Origin: CBDCYS01 sp965226245
Lineage (GTDB): Bacteria > Acidobacteriota > Terriglobia > Bryobacterales > UBA6623
Assembly: GCA_965226245.1 (NCBI GenBank)
Contig: CBDDCL010000015.1
Span: 4,216,001 to 4,280,000, forward strand
Length of the DNA stretch: 64,000 nt
Direction: 5' to 3'
Shown here: in pieces, positions 16,633 to 24,544 of the stretch
How the letters are laid out: the number at the start of each line of letters is the position of its first letter
Position numbering within the stretch: the first letter of the stretch is position 1
Made by a program: the position numbers and the translations under genes
Notes under the pieces: model-generated
Told to the model about the DNA's origin: nothing
Databases searched by the model: none
What the model saw: the letters and a program-made list of their open reading frames with translations, nothing else

Positions 16633-16902
16633 GCCACTCCGAAGACGATATGGACAGCTACGGGTGGGGAACCAAAGTGGAGGAGTGGGTTTCCGACCGC
16701 AACGGCGAGAACTGGAAGCTCGTGCGAGACCTCAGCCCCAAACCGGGATACAAATATCAGAACATCCAGTTCGTATCGAGAGATCTTGCGAGAGAGAGTC
16801 AAAGACCTGTTTCTGCTCTACGGCTGGCAGAGCGCGTCCGGGTCCGCTATGGCCTTCCTGTGGGACCCTCAGAGCCGTGATCGCAAGGCAGCAGCCCGCT
16901 AA
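16633..16902 (+). pseudogene. C-terminal remnant of a BNR-repeat/sialidase-like protein
   Basis: Frame one gives DSYGWGTKVEEWVSDRNGENW (an Asp-box-like SDRNGENW) and PKPGYKYQNIQFVSRD; after a shift the reading continues as KDLFLLYGWQSASGS and AMAFLWDPQ to a stop at 16902. The two parts are consistent with the end of one protein. The 5' part is absent, replaced by the IS200 remnant. Confidence 0.55.
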
Positions 16903-17011
16903 CTCTTTTCTTCACGGCCCATAAGGGAGTGCCCATGGGCCTTCGGCCCACCCAAAGGGATGAAAACCCGTGGGTTTTCGACCGAGCGGCCCAGGTTCGG
17001 ATTGACGCCAC

Positions 17012-17057
17012 CAGCCTGAGCCACGTTCACGTGGCTTGGTCTCCTTTAGGCCGGTCC
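17012..17057 (+). repeat. partial copy of the AGCCACGTTCACGTGGCTTG dispersed repeat
   Basis: GAGCCACGTTCACGTGGCTTGG then AGGCCGGTCC matches the second half of the ~80-bp repeat seen at 29605-29684 and 31964-32040 and, in reverse, at 22060-22125. Confidence 0.6.
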
Positions 17058-17169
17058 TTTTAGGGCCGGTTGACCAGCCCTCCCGAAGTTGATTCTCAGC
17101 CCGTTTCAACGGGCTTTCATTCCGCCCTGATCACGACCGTCACCCGGCAACTACGACGCGTCGCCTTGA

Positions 17170-17214
17170 GGTGGCGCGCGCCTCCCGGCGGGCCGCGTCG
17201 GCCTCCGGGCCGAC
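17170..17214 (+). repeat. 45-bp inverted repeat, left arm
   Basis: Exact reverse complement of 17994-18038. Begins GGTGGCGCGCGCCTCCCGG and ends CTCCGGGCCGAC. Related CTGGAGTTYCTRCATT motifs follow on each side (17218, and complement near 17962 and 18066), so the arms belong to a longer, partly degenerate family. Confidence 0.8.
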
Positions 17215-17590
17215 GCCTGGAGTTTCTACATTTCGCAGGCCGCGACGGCTGCTCATACCTGTCCTGCCGGCATGTCAGGAGATCATTTTCACGGCCTCAA
17301 AAAAGTCATTGAAACAAAAGAGGTTGCCCGATGAGTGCATAAAGTTTCTTTACAAAATGTCAGGAAATGTCAGGTTTTGTCATGTTGTCGGCTTGTTTTC
17401 CGCAGTTTGGGCGTCTCGTATTCATTGTTGCCGTTTAGTGTTTTTGTTTTCAATGGTTTGCGTTGAGGGCGGCGGCTGGGCCGGTGTCAGACTGCCTGAC
17501 AAAGTGGCAGGTTTTCGTTGGATTTCGTTTGTTTTTGTCGCTGACGGGCCGACTGACCCGGGGCGGCACGGGTACCGGAGTAATGCCAGC

Positions 17591-17645
17591 AAAGACATGT
17601 CGCCAGGAATGGCGACACAGCACGTCTGGAGACGTGCGCCACGTC
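17591..17645 (+). repeat. double-hairpin repeat, copy 1
   Basis: Two adjacent stems: TGTCGCCA / TGGCGACA and GCACGTCT / AGACGTGC. The inverse arrangement recurs at 33086-33139. Confidence 0.7.
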
Positions 17646-17993
17646 GTTTGTCGCCAGCTTTCTGCCGTATTCGGTATGTCCTTACCTTCTGCTGCCGGCG
17701 CAGGCGTTTTTGCCTCAGGGCCTTGCGTGTCTGTCATTGGATCGCCAAGAGGGCCTTTTCCTGGCCGACTTTCCACTCGCATTGTAGCAGGTGGGGATCG
17801 GTTTTTCGGTTCGTTTGGCGGGGGTGGGTTGGATGTAAGTGCTTGAAATAATGAAGTGTAAGCTCTTTTTGTTTTTACGTGACCGATCGCGCGGGTTTCG
17901 GATTTGGGGCTTGGAGGCCCAATACATGGCAGGCAAGGGCGCCGCGCCTGCCCCAGATGGCAGAATGCAGGAACTCCAGCGCGTGGACGGAAC

Positions 17994-18038
17994 GTCGGCC
18001 CGGAGGCCGACGCGGCCCGCCGGGAGGCGCGCGCCACC
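17994..18038 (-). repeat. 45-bp inverted repeat, right arm
   Basis: Exact reverse complement of 17170-17214, enclosing about 780 bp that contains no clear gene. Confidence 0.8.
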
Positions 18039-18156
18039 TCAGGGCGGTTCGTCCCCTCCGGTCCGCAGAATGCAGGAACTCCAGGCGCCGGTCTCCGGGC
18101 CGACGTAGCGTGTCATCGCCTGATCGAAACCTCTATGGATGGGTTAGCGCGGCCCC

Positions 18157-19233
18157 TCAGCCTTTCACAGCCCGTGCCTGAGTGGCCTTAAAGGCCTCGA
18201 TCATCTTCTCGAAATCGACGGCGTCGATGTTGACGGTGAACATGACTCTCGAGTCAGATTCGGTGACGCCGATGCTGTCCAAGAAAATGATCAAGCCGGG
18301 GTTCTTGGAACCAATGGTCAGCCTGCCCATCGCGAGCAGGCCGCGGGCGGCGTCGCCGAGCAACCTGGTGTCTTCGGCGGATGTAAACAAGCCCTCCGCT
18401 TTGAAGTCGAACCCGTCCGTCATGTCGAGCGCGAAGGTGCTCTGCTGCATGGTTTTCAGGATGCGCGCCCCCGGCAGCTCTGCGGCGCCCGTCCCCGCGG
18501 GCCCCTCCTCCGGCTTCAGCTTGCCCGGCTGTTCGAAAACGCCCCAGATTTGATTCCTGGATTCGATGCTTTCGGCTAGGCCCAGCAGCGCGGCGTTTTC
18601 GATCAGACTCGGGCCGCCGTCGAACCTGCGGTCCAGCGCCTGGAGAACGATCTGCGGCGGACCGATGACAGCCGTGGTTGCGTCCAGAAAGGAAAGAGAG
18701 AACCACACCGGATCGGGCGCCTGGATCTCATCCCCCTCCTCGCTCTTCGGAGCATCGCCTCCGCTTCTAACCCAGTGATAGACGCCCAGCCCGCGGTACT
18801 TGCTGGATTCGGTCGAGGTTTTTGCAAAAATGTCGCCCAGGGCAGCGACATCGAATCGGCCTCGCGCCAAAACCAGAAATGGCAGGTCCGTCGGCATGTT
18901 GATCTGTCCAGGATCTCCCCACGACGCCACCAAAAGCCGCTCGACATCCCACCGCGGATCGAAACCCGCGACGGCCACAAAATCATCAATGGCTCCGCCG
19001 AAACCGCTCCCAGCTCCCCCGCCCTCCTTCTCGATGTGCTGGTAGAGAGGCGCTTCCGTCACGCGGGCAACATCGACACCCATTAATGATGTCGTTCCCG
19101 GAGGCATCAAGGCCGCCAAGTCCCGATCGACAATGACGACTTGCGCCCGGGCGCTCGTCGAATAAAAGATCTGCCCGCCGGCCGCCAGCGTGACGACCCC
19201 CGCCAATATGAGTGAGAAAACCGGTCTCTGCAT
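18157..19233 (-). CDS. secreted hypothetical protein
   Basis: 358 residues with a classical signal peptide (MQRPVFSLILAGVVTLAAG...ARA, cleavage near residue 30). The mature part alternates strands and short helices, with VARGRFD, VLQALDRRFDGG and a late FMTVNIDAVDF-type strand (FTVNIDAVDF). It resembles conserved exported proteins of Acidobacteria of unknown role, possibly DUF3352-like. It lies downstream of the ABC exporter genes in the same direction. The 9-nt repeat element fills the gap to the permease, and no Shine-Dalgarno sequence is visible before the ATG, so translation could depend on that structured leader or be weak. Confidence 0.7.
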   Translation of the reverse strand: MQRPVFSLILAGVVTLAAGGQIFYSTSARAQVVIVDRDLAALMPPGTTSLMGVDVARVTEAPLYQHIEKEGGGAGSGFGGAIDDFVAVAGFDPRWDVERLLVASWGDPGQINMPTDLPFLVLARGRFDVAALGDIFAKTSTESSKYRGLGVYHWVRSGGDAPKSEEGDEIQAPDPVWFSLSFLDATTAVIGPPQIVLQALDRRFDGGPSLIENAALLGLAESIESRNQIWGVFEQPGKLKPEEGPAGTGAAELPGARILKTMQQSTFALDMTDGFDFKAEGLFTSAEDTRLLGDAARGLLAMGRLTIGSKNPGLIIFLDSIGVTESDSRVMFTVNIDAVDFEKMIEAFKATQARAVKG

Positions 19234-19235
19234 AA

Positions 19236-19488
19236 GGTTGAGCCGTTGAGCCGTTGAGCCGTTGAGCTGTTGAGCTGTTGAGCCGTTGATCCGGGTGATC
19301 TGTTGAGCCGGTGATCCGTTTTCCGTTGTTACGGGATGAGCCGCTCGTCGTGAATCGTTGAGACGCTGAGGAACACGGCTCGACGGTTCACACCCCGGCG
19401 GAAAACAGCTCAGCCGGTAGCGAAAAAACGGTTCATCGGATCAATAGCTCATCGGCTCAACGGCTCAACGGATCAACAGCTCAACGGA
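19236..19488. repeat. palindromic element built from 9-nt units, copy 2
   Basis: Left arm: successive GTTGAGCCG, GTTGAGCTG, GTTGATCCG units; right arm: CGGATCAAT, CGGCTCAAC, CGGATCAAC, CAGCTCAAC in complement. The core GTTTTCCGTTG...TGAGCCGCTCGTCGTGA is shared, in reverse, with 15400-15604. It occupies the whole gap between the ABC permease stop and the next gene on the minus strand. Confidence 0.8.
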
Positions 19489-19490
19489 CT

Positions 19491-20336
19491 TCAATAATCT
19501 TTCCGCCGGAACACAAAAACACTTGCCGCCAGCATCACAGCCGCAAATAGACCCGACGTCACCAGCGGCATCCAGGTTTCGATCTCACGGCCCAAAAAGA
19601 CCAGCCGCGCCATGTTACCGATGCCGGGAAATTTCGGGAAGACGTAGTAAAGCCCCGTCACCAGATCCCGTGGCCATTGCGAGTTGAAATAGGGACCAAT
19701 GTTCTCGTGCTGCGAAAAAATTCCGCTCAGCAGCATCACAAAGTAAGTCACCATCGTCGCCAGCACCGCGCTCCGCGAAATCACTGCCACGAACAGCACG
19801 ATCGTCAGCAATACAGCGAACGCGTACACGGCAAGCGAGGCCGACGCCAGAAAACCAGCCTGCCAGATGTCCGTCTTCAGGCCCAAAATCGCCCACACGC
19901 CGAACACCAAATAAAAAAGGTTGCACCCGATGACCGCCAGAGTGCCCAGGAACTTCCCTAGCAACAGATGCGGCCGGCTGATTGGCTTCGAGAGCAGCAA
20001 CTCGATCCGTCCCGCCTCGAAAACGGTCGGGATCAGTCCCGCCGACGCGAATACCGCGAAAAACAGACCGGCCGTAAACAGGAACACCGCGACGCCGCCC
20101 AAAACAGCGTTGACAACCTGCTGGATTTCCACCCCTTGGCCGCCTCTGAAATCCTGCCCGAAAATCTTTATGGCCGCCACCCCTCCTTCGACGATATCGA
20201 GTTTGAGTACGAGCAGAAACAGCAGCATCAAAACCGTCGAGCACCCGAAGAATCCCCAAAAAATCTTTCGCGAGAGCGACTCGCGAAACGTATCGAGAAC
20301 AAGGGCGCCCGTCGCCGCCGCGTAGCGCCCGATCAT
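19491..20336 (-). CDS. ABC transporter permease, ABC-2 type
   Basis: 281 residues with six predicted membrane helices. An amphipathic N-terminus (ALVLDTFRESLSRK) precedes the first helix, the central part contains AGLIPTVFEAGRIELLLSKPISRPHLLLGK typical of NatB/GldF-like permeases, and the last helix ends in FRRKDY. The start overlaps the stop of the ATPase gene by four bases (ATGA), so the two form one exporter. The substrate is unknown; ABC-2 exporters of this class move lipids, drugs or Na+. Confidence 0.9.
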   Translation of the reverse strand: MIGRYAAATGALVLDTFRESLSRKIFWGFFGCSTVLMLLFLLVLKLDIVEGGVAAIKIFGQDFRGGQGVEIQQVVNAVLGGVAVFLFTAGLFFAVFASAGLIPTVFEAGRIELLLSKPISRPHLLLGKFLGTLAVIGCNLFYLVFGVWAILGLKTDIWQAGFLASASLAVYAFAVLLTIVLFVAVISRSAVLATMVTYFVMLLSGIFSQHENIGPYFNSQWPRDLVTGLYYVFPKFPGIGNMARLVFLGREIETWMPLVTSGLFAAVMLAASVFVFRRKDY

Positions 20337-21274
20337 CGCGCCTCCTTTGATTCTTCGATCGTCCTCATGAACACGTCCTCGAGCGTCGACCGCTGGCGCT
20401 GAACCTCTTCAATCTGGGACCCGTGCTTGCGCAAGATGTCGATTCCTTCGTTCAAGCTGTCGCGATCCGGGAATTGCAGGTGGGCCATGCCGTTGCTGGA
20501 TGCGATGCTCGCCGCCTTCTCGCGAAGCTCCTCCAGCGCCCCCTCCGCCGCGTCGGGCGAAGACACCCGATAGCCGCTTCCCGCCGTGAGCTGGCCGACC
20601 CGTCCCGTCAGCGCCAATTCGCCGCGCCGGATGATCGCCACCTCGTCGCAGAATAGTTCCACCTCCGCCAGCAGGTGCGAGTTCAGAAAAATCGTCGTGC
20701 CTTGCCGCCGCAGCTCATGGAGAATGTCGCGGATCATGCGCCGCCCCACCGGGTCGACACCGTCACCGGGCTCGTCCAGCATCAGCAGGGAAGGACGGTG
20801 CATCAATGCCTGCGCCAGCCCCAGCCGCTGCAGCATGCCCTTGGAATATTTCCCGATGCGAACATCCGCCCAGTCCGCCAGGCCCACCCGCTCGAGCAAC
20901 TCGCCGGCCCTGTTGACGCGCTCGTCGCAGCCGCTCCCCGAGAGAGCCGCATAGAAATGCAGCATCTGACGGCCCGTGTTGTAGGTAGGGAAACGGTGAT
21001 TCTCGGGCAAATAGCCCACCCGCCGCCGCGCCTCGGCGTGACGGCAGTCTTGCCCGAAAAGATGCCCCGTCCCCGCCGTCGGGACAATCGACGACAGCAG
21101 CATCTTGATAAATGTCGTCTTGCCCGAGCCGTTTGGCCCCAGCAGCCCGAAGGCCGTCCCCGCTTCGATCTTGAGAGAAATCCCGTTGACCGCCTGAACC
21201 ACCCTCCGCGTAAAGAAGCTCCGAAAGTGCTTCGTCAGCTCCTCGGTTTGGATAACAGGCAAGGCCGCGCTCAT
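20333..21274 (-). CDS. ABC transporter ATP-binding protein
   Basis: 313 residues. Walker A GPNGSGKT at 46-53, a Q-loop region around YLPENHRF (about 88-96), the signature as YSKGM (143-147) instead of LSGGQ, Walker B LLMLDEP (163-169) and the switch His in LNSHLLAEVE. The variant signature and the ~90-residue C-terminal extension are usual for CcmA/NatA-like ATPases paired with ABC-2 permeases. It powers the adjacent permease. Confidence 0.95.
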   Translation of the reverse strand: MSAALPVIQTEELTKHFRSFFTRRVVQAVNGISLKIEAGTAFGLLGPNGSGKTTFIKMLLSSIVPTAGTGHLFGQDCRHAEARRRVGYLPENHRFPTYNTGRQMLHFYAALSGSGCDERVNRAGELLERVGLADWADVRIGKYSKGMLQRLGLAQALMHRPSLLMLDEPGDGVDPVGRRMIRDILHELRRQGTTIFLNSHLLAEVELFCDEVAIIRRGELALTGRVGQLTAGSGYRVSSPDAAEGALEELREKAASIASSNGMAHLQFPDRDSLNEGIDILRKHGSQIEEVQRQRSTLEDVFMRTIEESKEAR

Positions 21275-21554
21275 CGAATCAAGGGTTACTGCTCTCCCTT
21301 ACGAAGTGTAGCGCGCCCAAGTTCCCTCGCCCCTCGGGGATTCACCCCAGAAGCCGCGGCCGCGCCGACCTGATCGGTGAGCCAAGGTATCTAAAGTGGC
21401 TCGGCCCCCCTCAACACGGGAAACGCCTGTGTGGTGGTGGCGGGCGATCGCATTACGTTCTGTCCCCGAGTTTTCCGGCTTTTCCCCTTTTCGCTTTTTC
21501 CTCGTGTTCTACGGACTGTTCGGGCCGCCGGGCCAGCGCCTGGGGTAAGATTAA

Positions 21555-21834
21555 GTGCTGGAGTTCGAATGGGATGCCGGCAAGGCAGCCTCGAACTTGG
21601 CCAAGCACGGCGTCAGTTTCGCGGAGGCGATGACGGGTATTCGGCGACCCGCTCGAACTAACGATTTCCGACCCAGTGCATTCTGACGCCGAGTCGCGAT
21701 TCGTTAGTATCGGCCTTTCTGAAGCTGGCCGCGTCGTGGCCGTCGCCTACACGGAACGCAGCCGGCGCATTCGAATCATCAGCGCGCGGCAGGCCACGCC
21801 GAGGGAGCGCGGGCAGTATGAGTCAAAACCTTAA
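21555..21834 (+). pseudogene. BrnT-type toxin, frameshifted
   Basis: From a GTG at 21555: LEFEWDAGKAASNLAKHGVSFAEA, the start of a BrnT-family (RelE-fold RNase) toxin. An extra G in the GGG at 21635-21637 shifts the frame. Removing it restores TVFGDPLELTISD, ESRFVSIGLSEAGRVVAVAYTER and RIISARQATPRER to a stop at 21832-21834, giving a normal 92-residue protein. The restored stop overlaps the start of the antitoxin gene. With the insertion the toxin is truncated within about 37 residues. Confidence 0.88.
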
Positions 21835-22045
21835 TCCTGAACACGCCCAGGACATACTGCCGGAGTACGACTTCGCTGACGGTGCGCGCGGGAAACATCA
21901 CGAAGATTACAAGGCGGGAAGCAACGTGATTTTTCTCGAGCCCGATTTGGCGAAAGTCTTCAAGCATTCAGCCTCGGTGAACCGGGTACTGCGACTACTT
22001 TTGAATCTGGCCGGCGAAAACGTGCCTCCGAACCGGCGAGCCTAG
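21818..22045 (+). CDS. antitoxin partner of the BrnT-type toxin
   Basis: 75 residues: DILPEYDFADGARGKHHEDYKAGSN, then VIFLEPDLAKVFKHSASVNRVLRLLL, the pattern of short antitoxins encoded directly after BrnT-like toxins (an N-terminal toxin-neutralising segment and a DNA-binding helix pair). It starts 17 bases before the end of the restored toxin frame, so translation was coupled. The antitoxin remains intact although the toxin is broken. Confidence 0.75.
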   Translation: MSQNLNPEHAQDILPEYDFADGARGKHHEDYKAGSNVIFLEPDLAKVFKHSASVNRVLRLLLNLAGENVPPNRRA

Positions 22046-22059
22046 CCCGATCTATTTGA

Positions 22060-22125
22060 AATCAAGCCACGTGAACGTGGCTGACCGGCCAGCGGCCTGG
22101 AAACTCGTAGCCTGTCACCGACTTT
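22060..22125 (-). repeat. ~80-bp dispersed structured repeat, copy 1
   Basis: On the minus strand: AAAGTCGGTGACAGGCTACG, then TTTCCAGGCCGCTGGCCGG and AGCCACGTTCACGTGGCTTG. Copies on the plus strand lie at 29605-29684 and 31964-32040. The AGCCACGT / ACGTGGCT stem can form a hairpin. Confidence 0.7.
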
Positions 22126-22198
22126 GTCGGCTTGGAACGCCTGGGCCGTTCGCAAGCGTGCTTGGTGGTTCTCATTCCGAACATCATTCCTAGTGCGC

Positions 22199-22228
22199 TT
22201 GTTGCCCGTGACCGGCGTGGGGTATAAT
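22199..22228 (+). promoter_or_regulatory. promoter of the three-gene secreted-protein operon
   Basis: TATAAT at 22223-22228, a perfect -10, with TTGTTG at 22199-22204 (18-base spacer) or TTGCCC at 22202-22207 (15-base spacer) as -35. The leader before the first gene would be about 60 bases. Confidence 0.6.
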
Positions 22229-22294
22229 GGCTTTCGAAAATCGATGGGTGCGAATCCTCCTCCGTAGTCCTCTCGTACGCCGTAACCGGGCCGA

Positions 22295-23047
22295 ATGGGA
22301 TCCCACCGGATAGCTCGAGGCTTTTTGATGGCCGTTGCGTTCTTCCTCGCGGCCAGGGTATTGGCGCAGACGGACCTCCCCCTCAGCACTCTCCTTCTCA
22401 TGGAACAGGGACTGATGGGCCGCGCCGGCGAACGCCCGGACGACCCGGAAATGCGGCGGCAGATGGCGGACTTGCGAGCCCGGATCGCCGATGCCAAACA
22501 GCGCGAGGGCGACAAAAAGGGCGCGATGGACTATCTCCAGAACTCGCTCCAGCTCGACCCGGAGCATCCCGACCTTTGGGAGAAGCTGGGCGACCTGGCC
22601 AACTTCATCGGGCATCCTTCCTCGGACTTCATCGTTCAATATGCCTATGAAGAAGCGTTGAAACGCGACCCCAACCGGCTGAAGGCGCGGGCGAAGCTCG
22701 CTTCGGCGTACCTCTCCAGCGACCGCTTTCTGAAGTCGATGGAGGAGTTTGAGACAGTAATCCGGGAAAGCCCAGAGCCGACTTGGAACCACATCCGTCT
22801 GCTAGGCCCCGTCTACGCGATGGTGGAGGAGATTCCGCGCGGCATTCGTTTCTTCGAAGATCTGGCGCTCGAAAAAGAGCGCGGTGAGTTTCACATCTCC
22901 GCGGCGATTCTCGAATACGCCGGCGGGAACCAAGGGCGCGCCCTGACACTGCTGCGCTCCGTCATCGAGAGCAAGGACGCCGAGCGGGAACTGGTCAAGA
23001 TGGCCAAGGAGTTACGCCAGCGTTACAAAAGTGAGGCGGCCCAATGA
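22295..23047 (+). CDS. exported TPR-like protein, first gene of the secreted operon
   Basis: 250 residues with a signal peptide (GFLMAVAFFLAARVLAQ, cleavage after about residue 25; an internal ATG at 22328 is an alternative start). The mature part contains tetratricopeptide-like helix pairs (GDKKGAMDYLQNSLQLDPEHPDLWEKLGDLA; QYAYEEALKRDPNRLKARAKLASAYL; MEEFETVIRESPEP), so it is a protein-interaction scaffold in the periplasm or outside the cell. The stop overlaps the next start (ATGA), which ties it to the large protein downstream. Specific function unknown. Confidence 0.8.
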   Translation: MGSHRIARGFLMAVAFFLAARVLAQTDLPLSTLLLMEQGLMGRAGERPDDPEMRRQMADLRARIADAKQREGDKKGAMDYLQNSLQLDPEHPDLWEKLGDLANFIGHPSSDFIVQYAYEEALKRDPNRLKARAKLASAYLSSDRFLKSMEEFETVIRESPEPTWNHIRLLGPVYAMVEEIPRGIRFFEDLALEKERGEFHISAAILEYAGGNQGRALTLLRSVIESKDAERELVKMAKELRQRYKSEAAQ

Positions 23048-23517
23048 CAAGGCTATTTCGAACGTTAGAAGGGATCGGACTCGAGAAGGCGCGCCACGCG
23101 TCTCTGGGCGTTTTGCTGTGCTGCCTTGCCAATCCCAGCCTGCCAGGCCAGGCCCCCCAGGCCCCCTATGACGTCCAGAAGTTGCGCGCCAATCACAGGG
23201 TGGATGAAGCCCGTGTGGAGGAGTTCTTCCGTAAACAGATGCCCAAAGAAGCTATCCGGCCTGGTGGTAGCGTGGACACGACTAACCCCGAATGGCAGAA
23301 GATGAACAAGCAGGCCGCACGCACGCAACGCAGGCTTAGGGAACGCTATGCCGTGCTCGAAGGCCGGCCGGAGATCTTCCAACAAGCGGTGCGGGAGACG
23401 AGCGCCCAACTGGCGGACACGGGCAGCCCTCCCAAGACGATCCATGCCGACATGGATTTCACGCCGAAAACTTACGCTGACGGCAAAAACCTGACGGAAA
23501 ACTTTCGAAAAAAAGGA

Positions 23518-24544
23518 ATGGGGTATTTAGTTGACTCCAGTAGCCACAATATGTTGTGGTTGGGGGCATGAAGGAGGACTACCCCCGAAACCTCGTCGAG
23601 TTGGAAGCTCGATTCTCGACCGAGGAGGCGTGCCGGGAGTACCTGCTGAAGCTGCGCTGGCCGGAGGGGTTCGTGTGCCCGCGCTGTGGGATCCAGTCCT
23701 CATGGGCCAGCAAACGCAATCTGCTGCTCTGCGCCGACTGCGGTTACCAGGCCTCGGTGACGGCGGGCACGATTTTCCAGGACACCCGCAAGCCCTTGAC
23801 GTTGTGGTTCCGGGCGGCTTGGTGGGTGACAACGCAAAAAGGCGGGGCCAGCGCGCTGGAGTTGCAGCGGGTCTTGGGTTTGGGTAGCTATGTAACCGCC
23901 TGGACCTGGCTGCACAAGTTCCGCCGCGCCATGGTGCGCCCCGGTCGCAATCGGCTGGTCGGCCGGGTGGAGGTGGACGAAACGTATGTGGGCGGAGTCG
24001 AAGAGGGCGTCCGAGGTCGCGAAATGGTTGGCAAAGCGTTAGTTGCGGTTGCTGCCGAGGAGGATGGGCGCGGTATGGGTCGCATCCGGCTCCGTCGGAT
24101 CGCGGATGCCTCAGCGGCGAGCTTGGAAGCCTTTGTCGAAGAAGCTATCCAACCTGGCAGCCTCGTGCACACCGACGGCTGGGAAGGCTATGCGGGATTG
24201 GAGAACAAAGGATACCGCCATGAAGTCACCGTGCTGCGCGGGAAGCGGCAATCGGCGAGTAAGCTGCTGCCGAGAGTCCATCGTGTCGCCTCTCTGCTAA
24301 AGCGCTGGCTGTTGGGGACCCACCAGGGGGCTGTCAGTCACGAGTATTTGGACTACTACCTGGACGAGTTCACGTTCCGCTTCAACCGGCGGACCTCACG
24401 GTCGCGCGGCAAACTTTTCTATCGCCTCCTCCAGCAGGCGGTCGCCGCCGACCCTGCTCCCTATAAGACAATGGTCGAGGCCACCAGGGCCGGCACCCCC
24501 ACCCCCAAGATGTAGTGGCTACTGGAGTCAACTAAATACCCCAT
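23518..24544 (+). mobile_element. IS1595-family element, copy 1 (1,027 bp)
   Basis: Ends ATGGGGTATTTAGTTGACTC and its complement. The flanking 8-bp direct repeats AAAAAGGA at 23510-23517 and 24545-24552 define the boundaries. Inserted after codon 158 of the large secreted-protein gene, in the same direction. Confidence 0.95.
23568..24515 (+). CDS. IS1595-family transposase, copy 1
   Basis: 315 residues from the ATG at 23568 (MKEDYPRN; a GTG four codons earlier is possible). A zinc ribbon (Cys37, 40, 55, 58 in CPRC and CADC) is followed by an IS1595-type catalytic core: Asp137 in VEVDETYVGG, Asp203 in HTDGWEGY, and the third acidic/amide position in the SHEYLDYYLDEFTFRFNRR helix. The same protein is encoded by four further copies in this window without any residue change. 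Confidence 0.95.
   Translation: MKEDYPRNLVELEARFSTEEACREYLLKLRWPEGFVCPRCGIQSSWASKRNLLLCADCGYQASVTAGTIFQDTRKPLTLWFRAAWWVTTQKGGASALELQRVLGLGSYVTAWTWLHKFRRAMVRPGRNRLVGRVEVDETYVGGVEEGVRGREMVGKALVAVAAEEDGRGMGRIRLRRIADASAASLEAFVEEAIQPGSLVHTDGWEGYAGLENKGYRHEVTVLRGKRQSASKLLPRVHRVASLLKRWLLGTHQGAVSHEYLDYYLDEFTFRFNRRTSRSRGKLFYRLLQQAVAADPAPYKTMVEATRAGTPTPKM

Larger units (their letters stand above)
16903..18156. other. repeat-rich non-coding region
   Basis: About 1.25 kb without a believable gene. It holds stacked hairpins: AGCCACGT / ACGTGGCT at 17019-17036, AGCCCGTT / AACGGGCT at 17098-17115 followed by TTCATT, a 45-bp inverted repeat pair, and a double hairpin at 17591-17645. AT-rich stretches with repeated ATGTCAGG lie around 17355-17375. 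A 226-codon open frame here (from 17171) is made of repeat sequence and has no protein-like pattern. Confidence 0.6.

Noticed and set aside
17171..17851. 226-codon open frame in the repeat region
   Set aside because: Begins in one arm of the 45-bp inverted repeat and runs through hairpins and low-complexity DNA; no protein-like pattern.
15400..19488. CRISPR-like array from the 9-nt units
   Set aside because: Units are only 9 nt, contiguous without spacers, and arranged as opposing complements; no cas genes.
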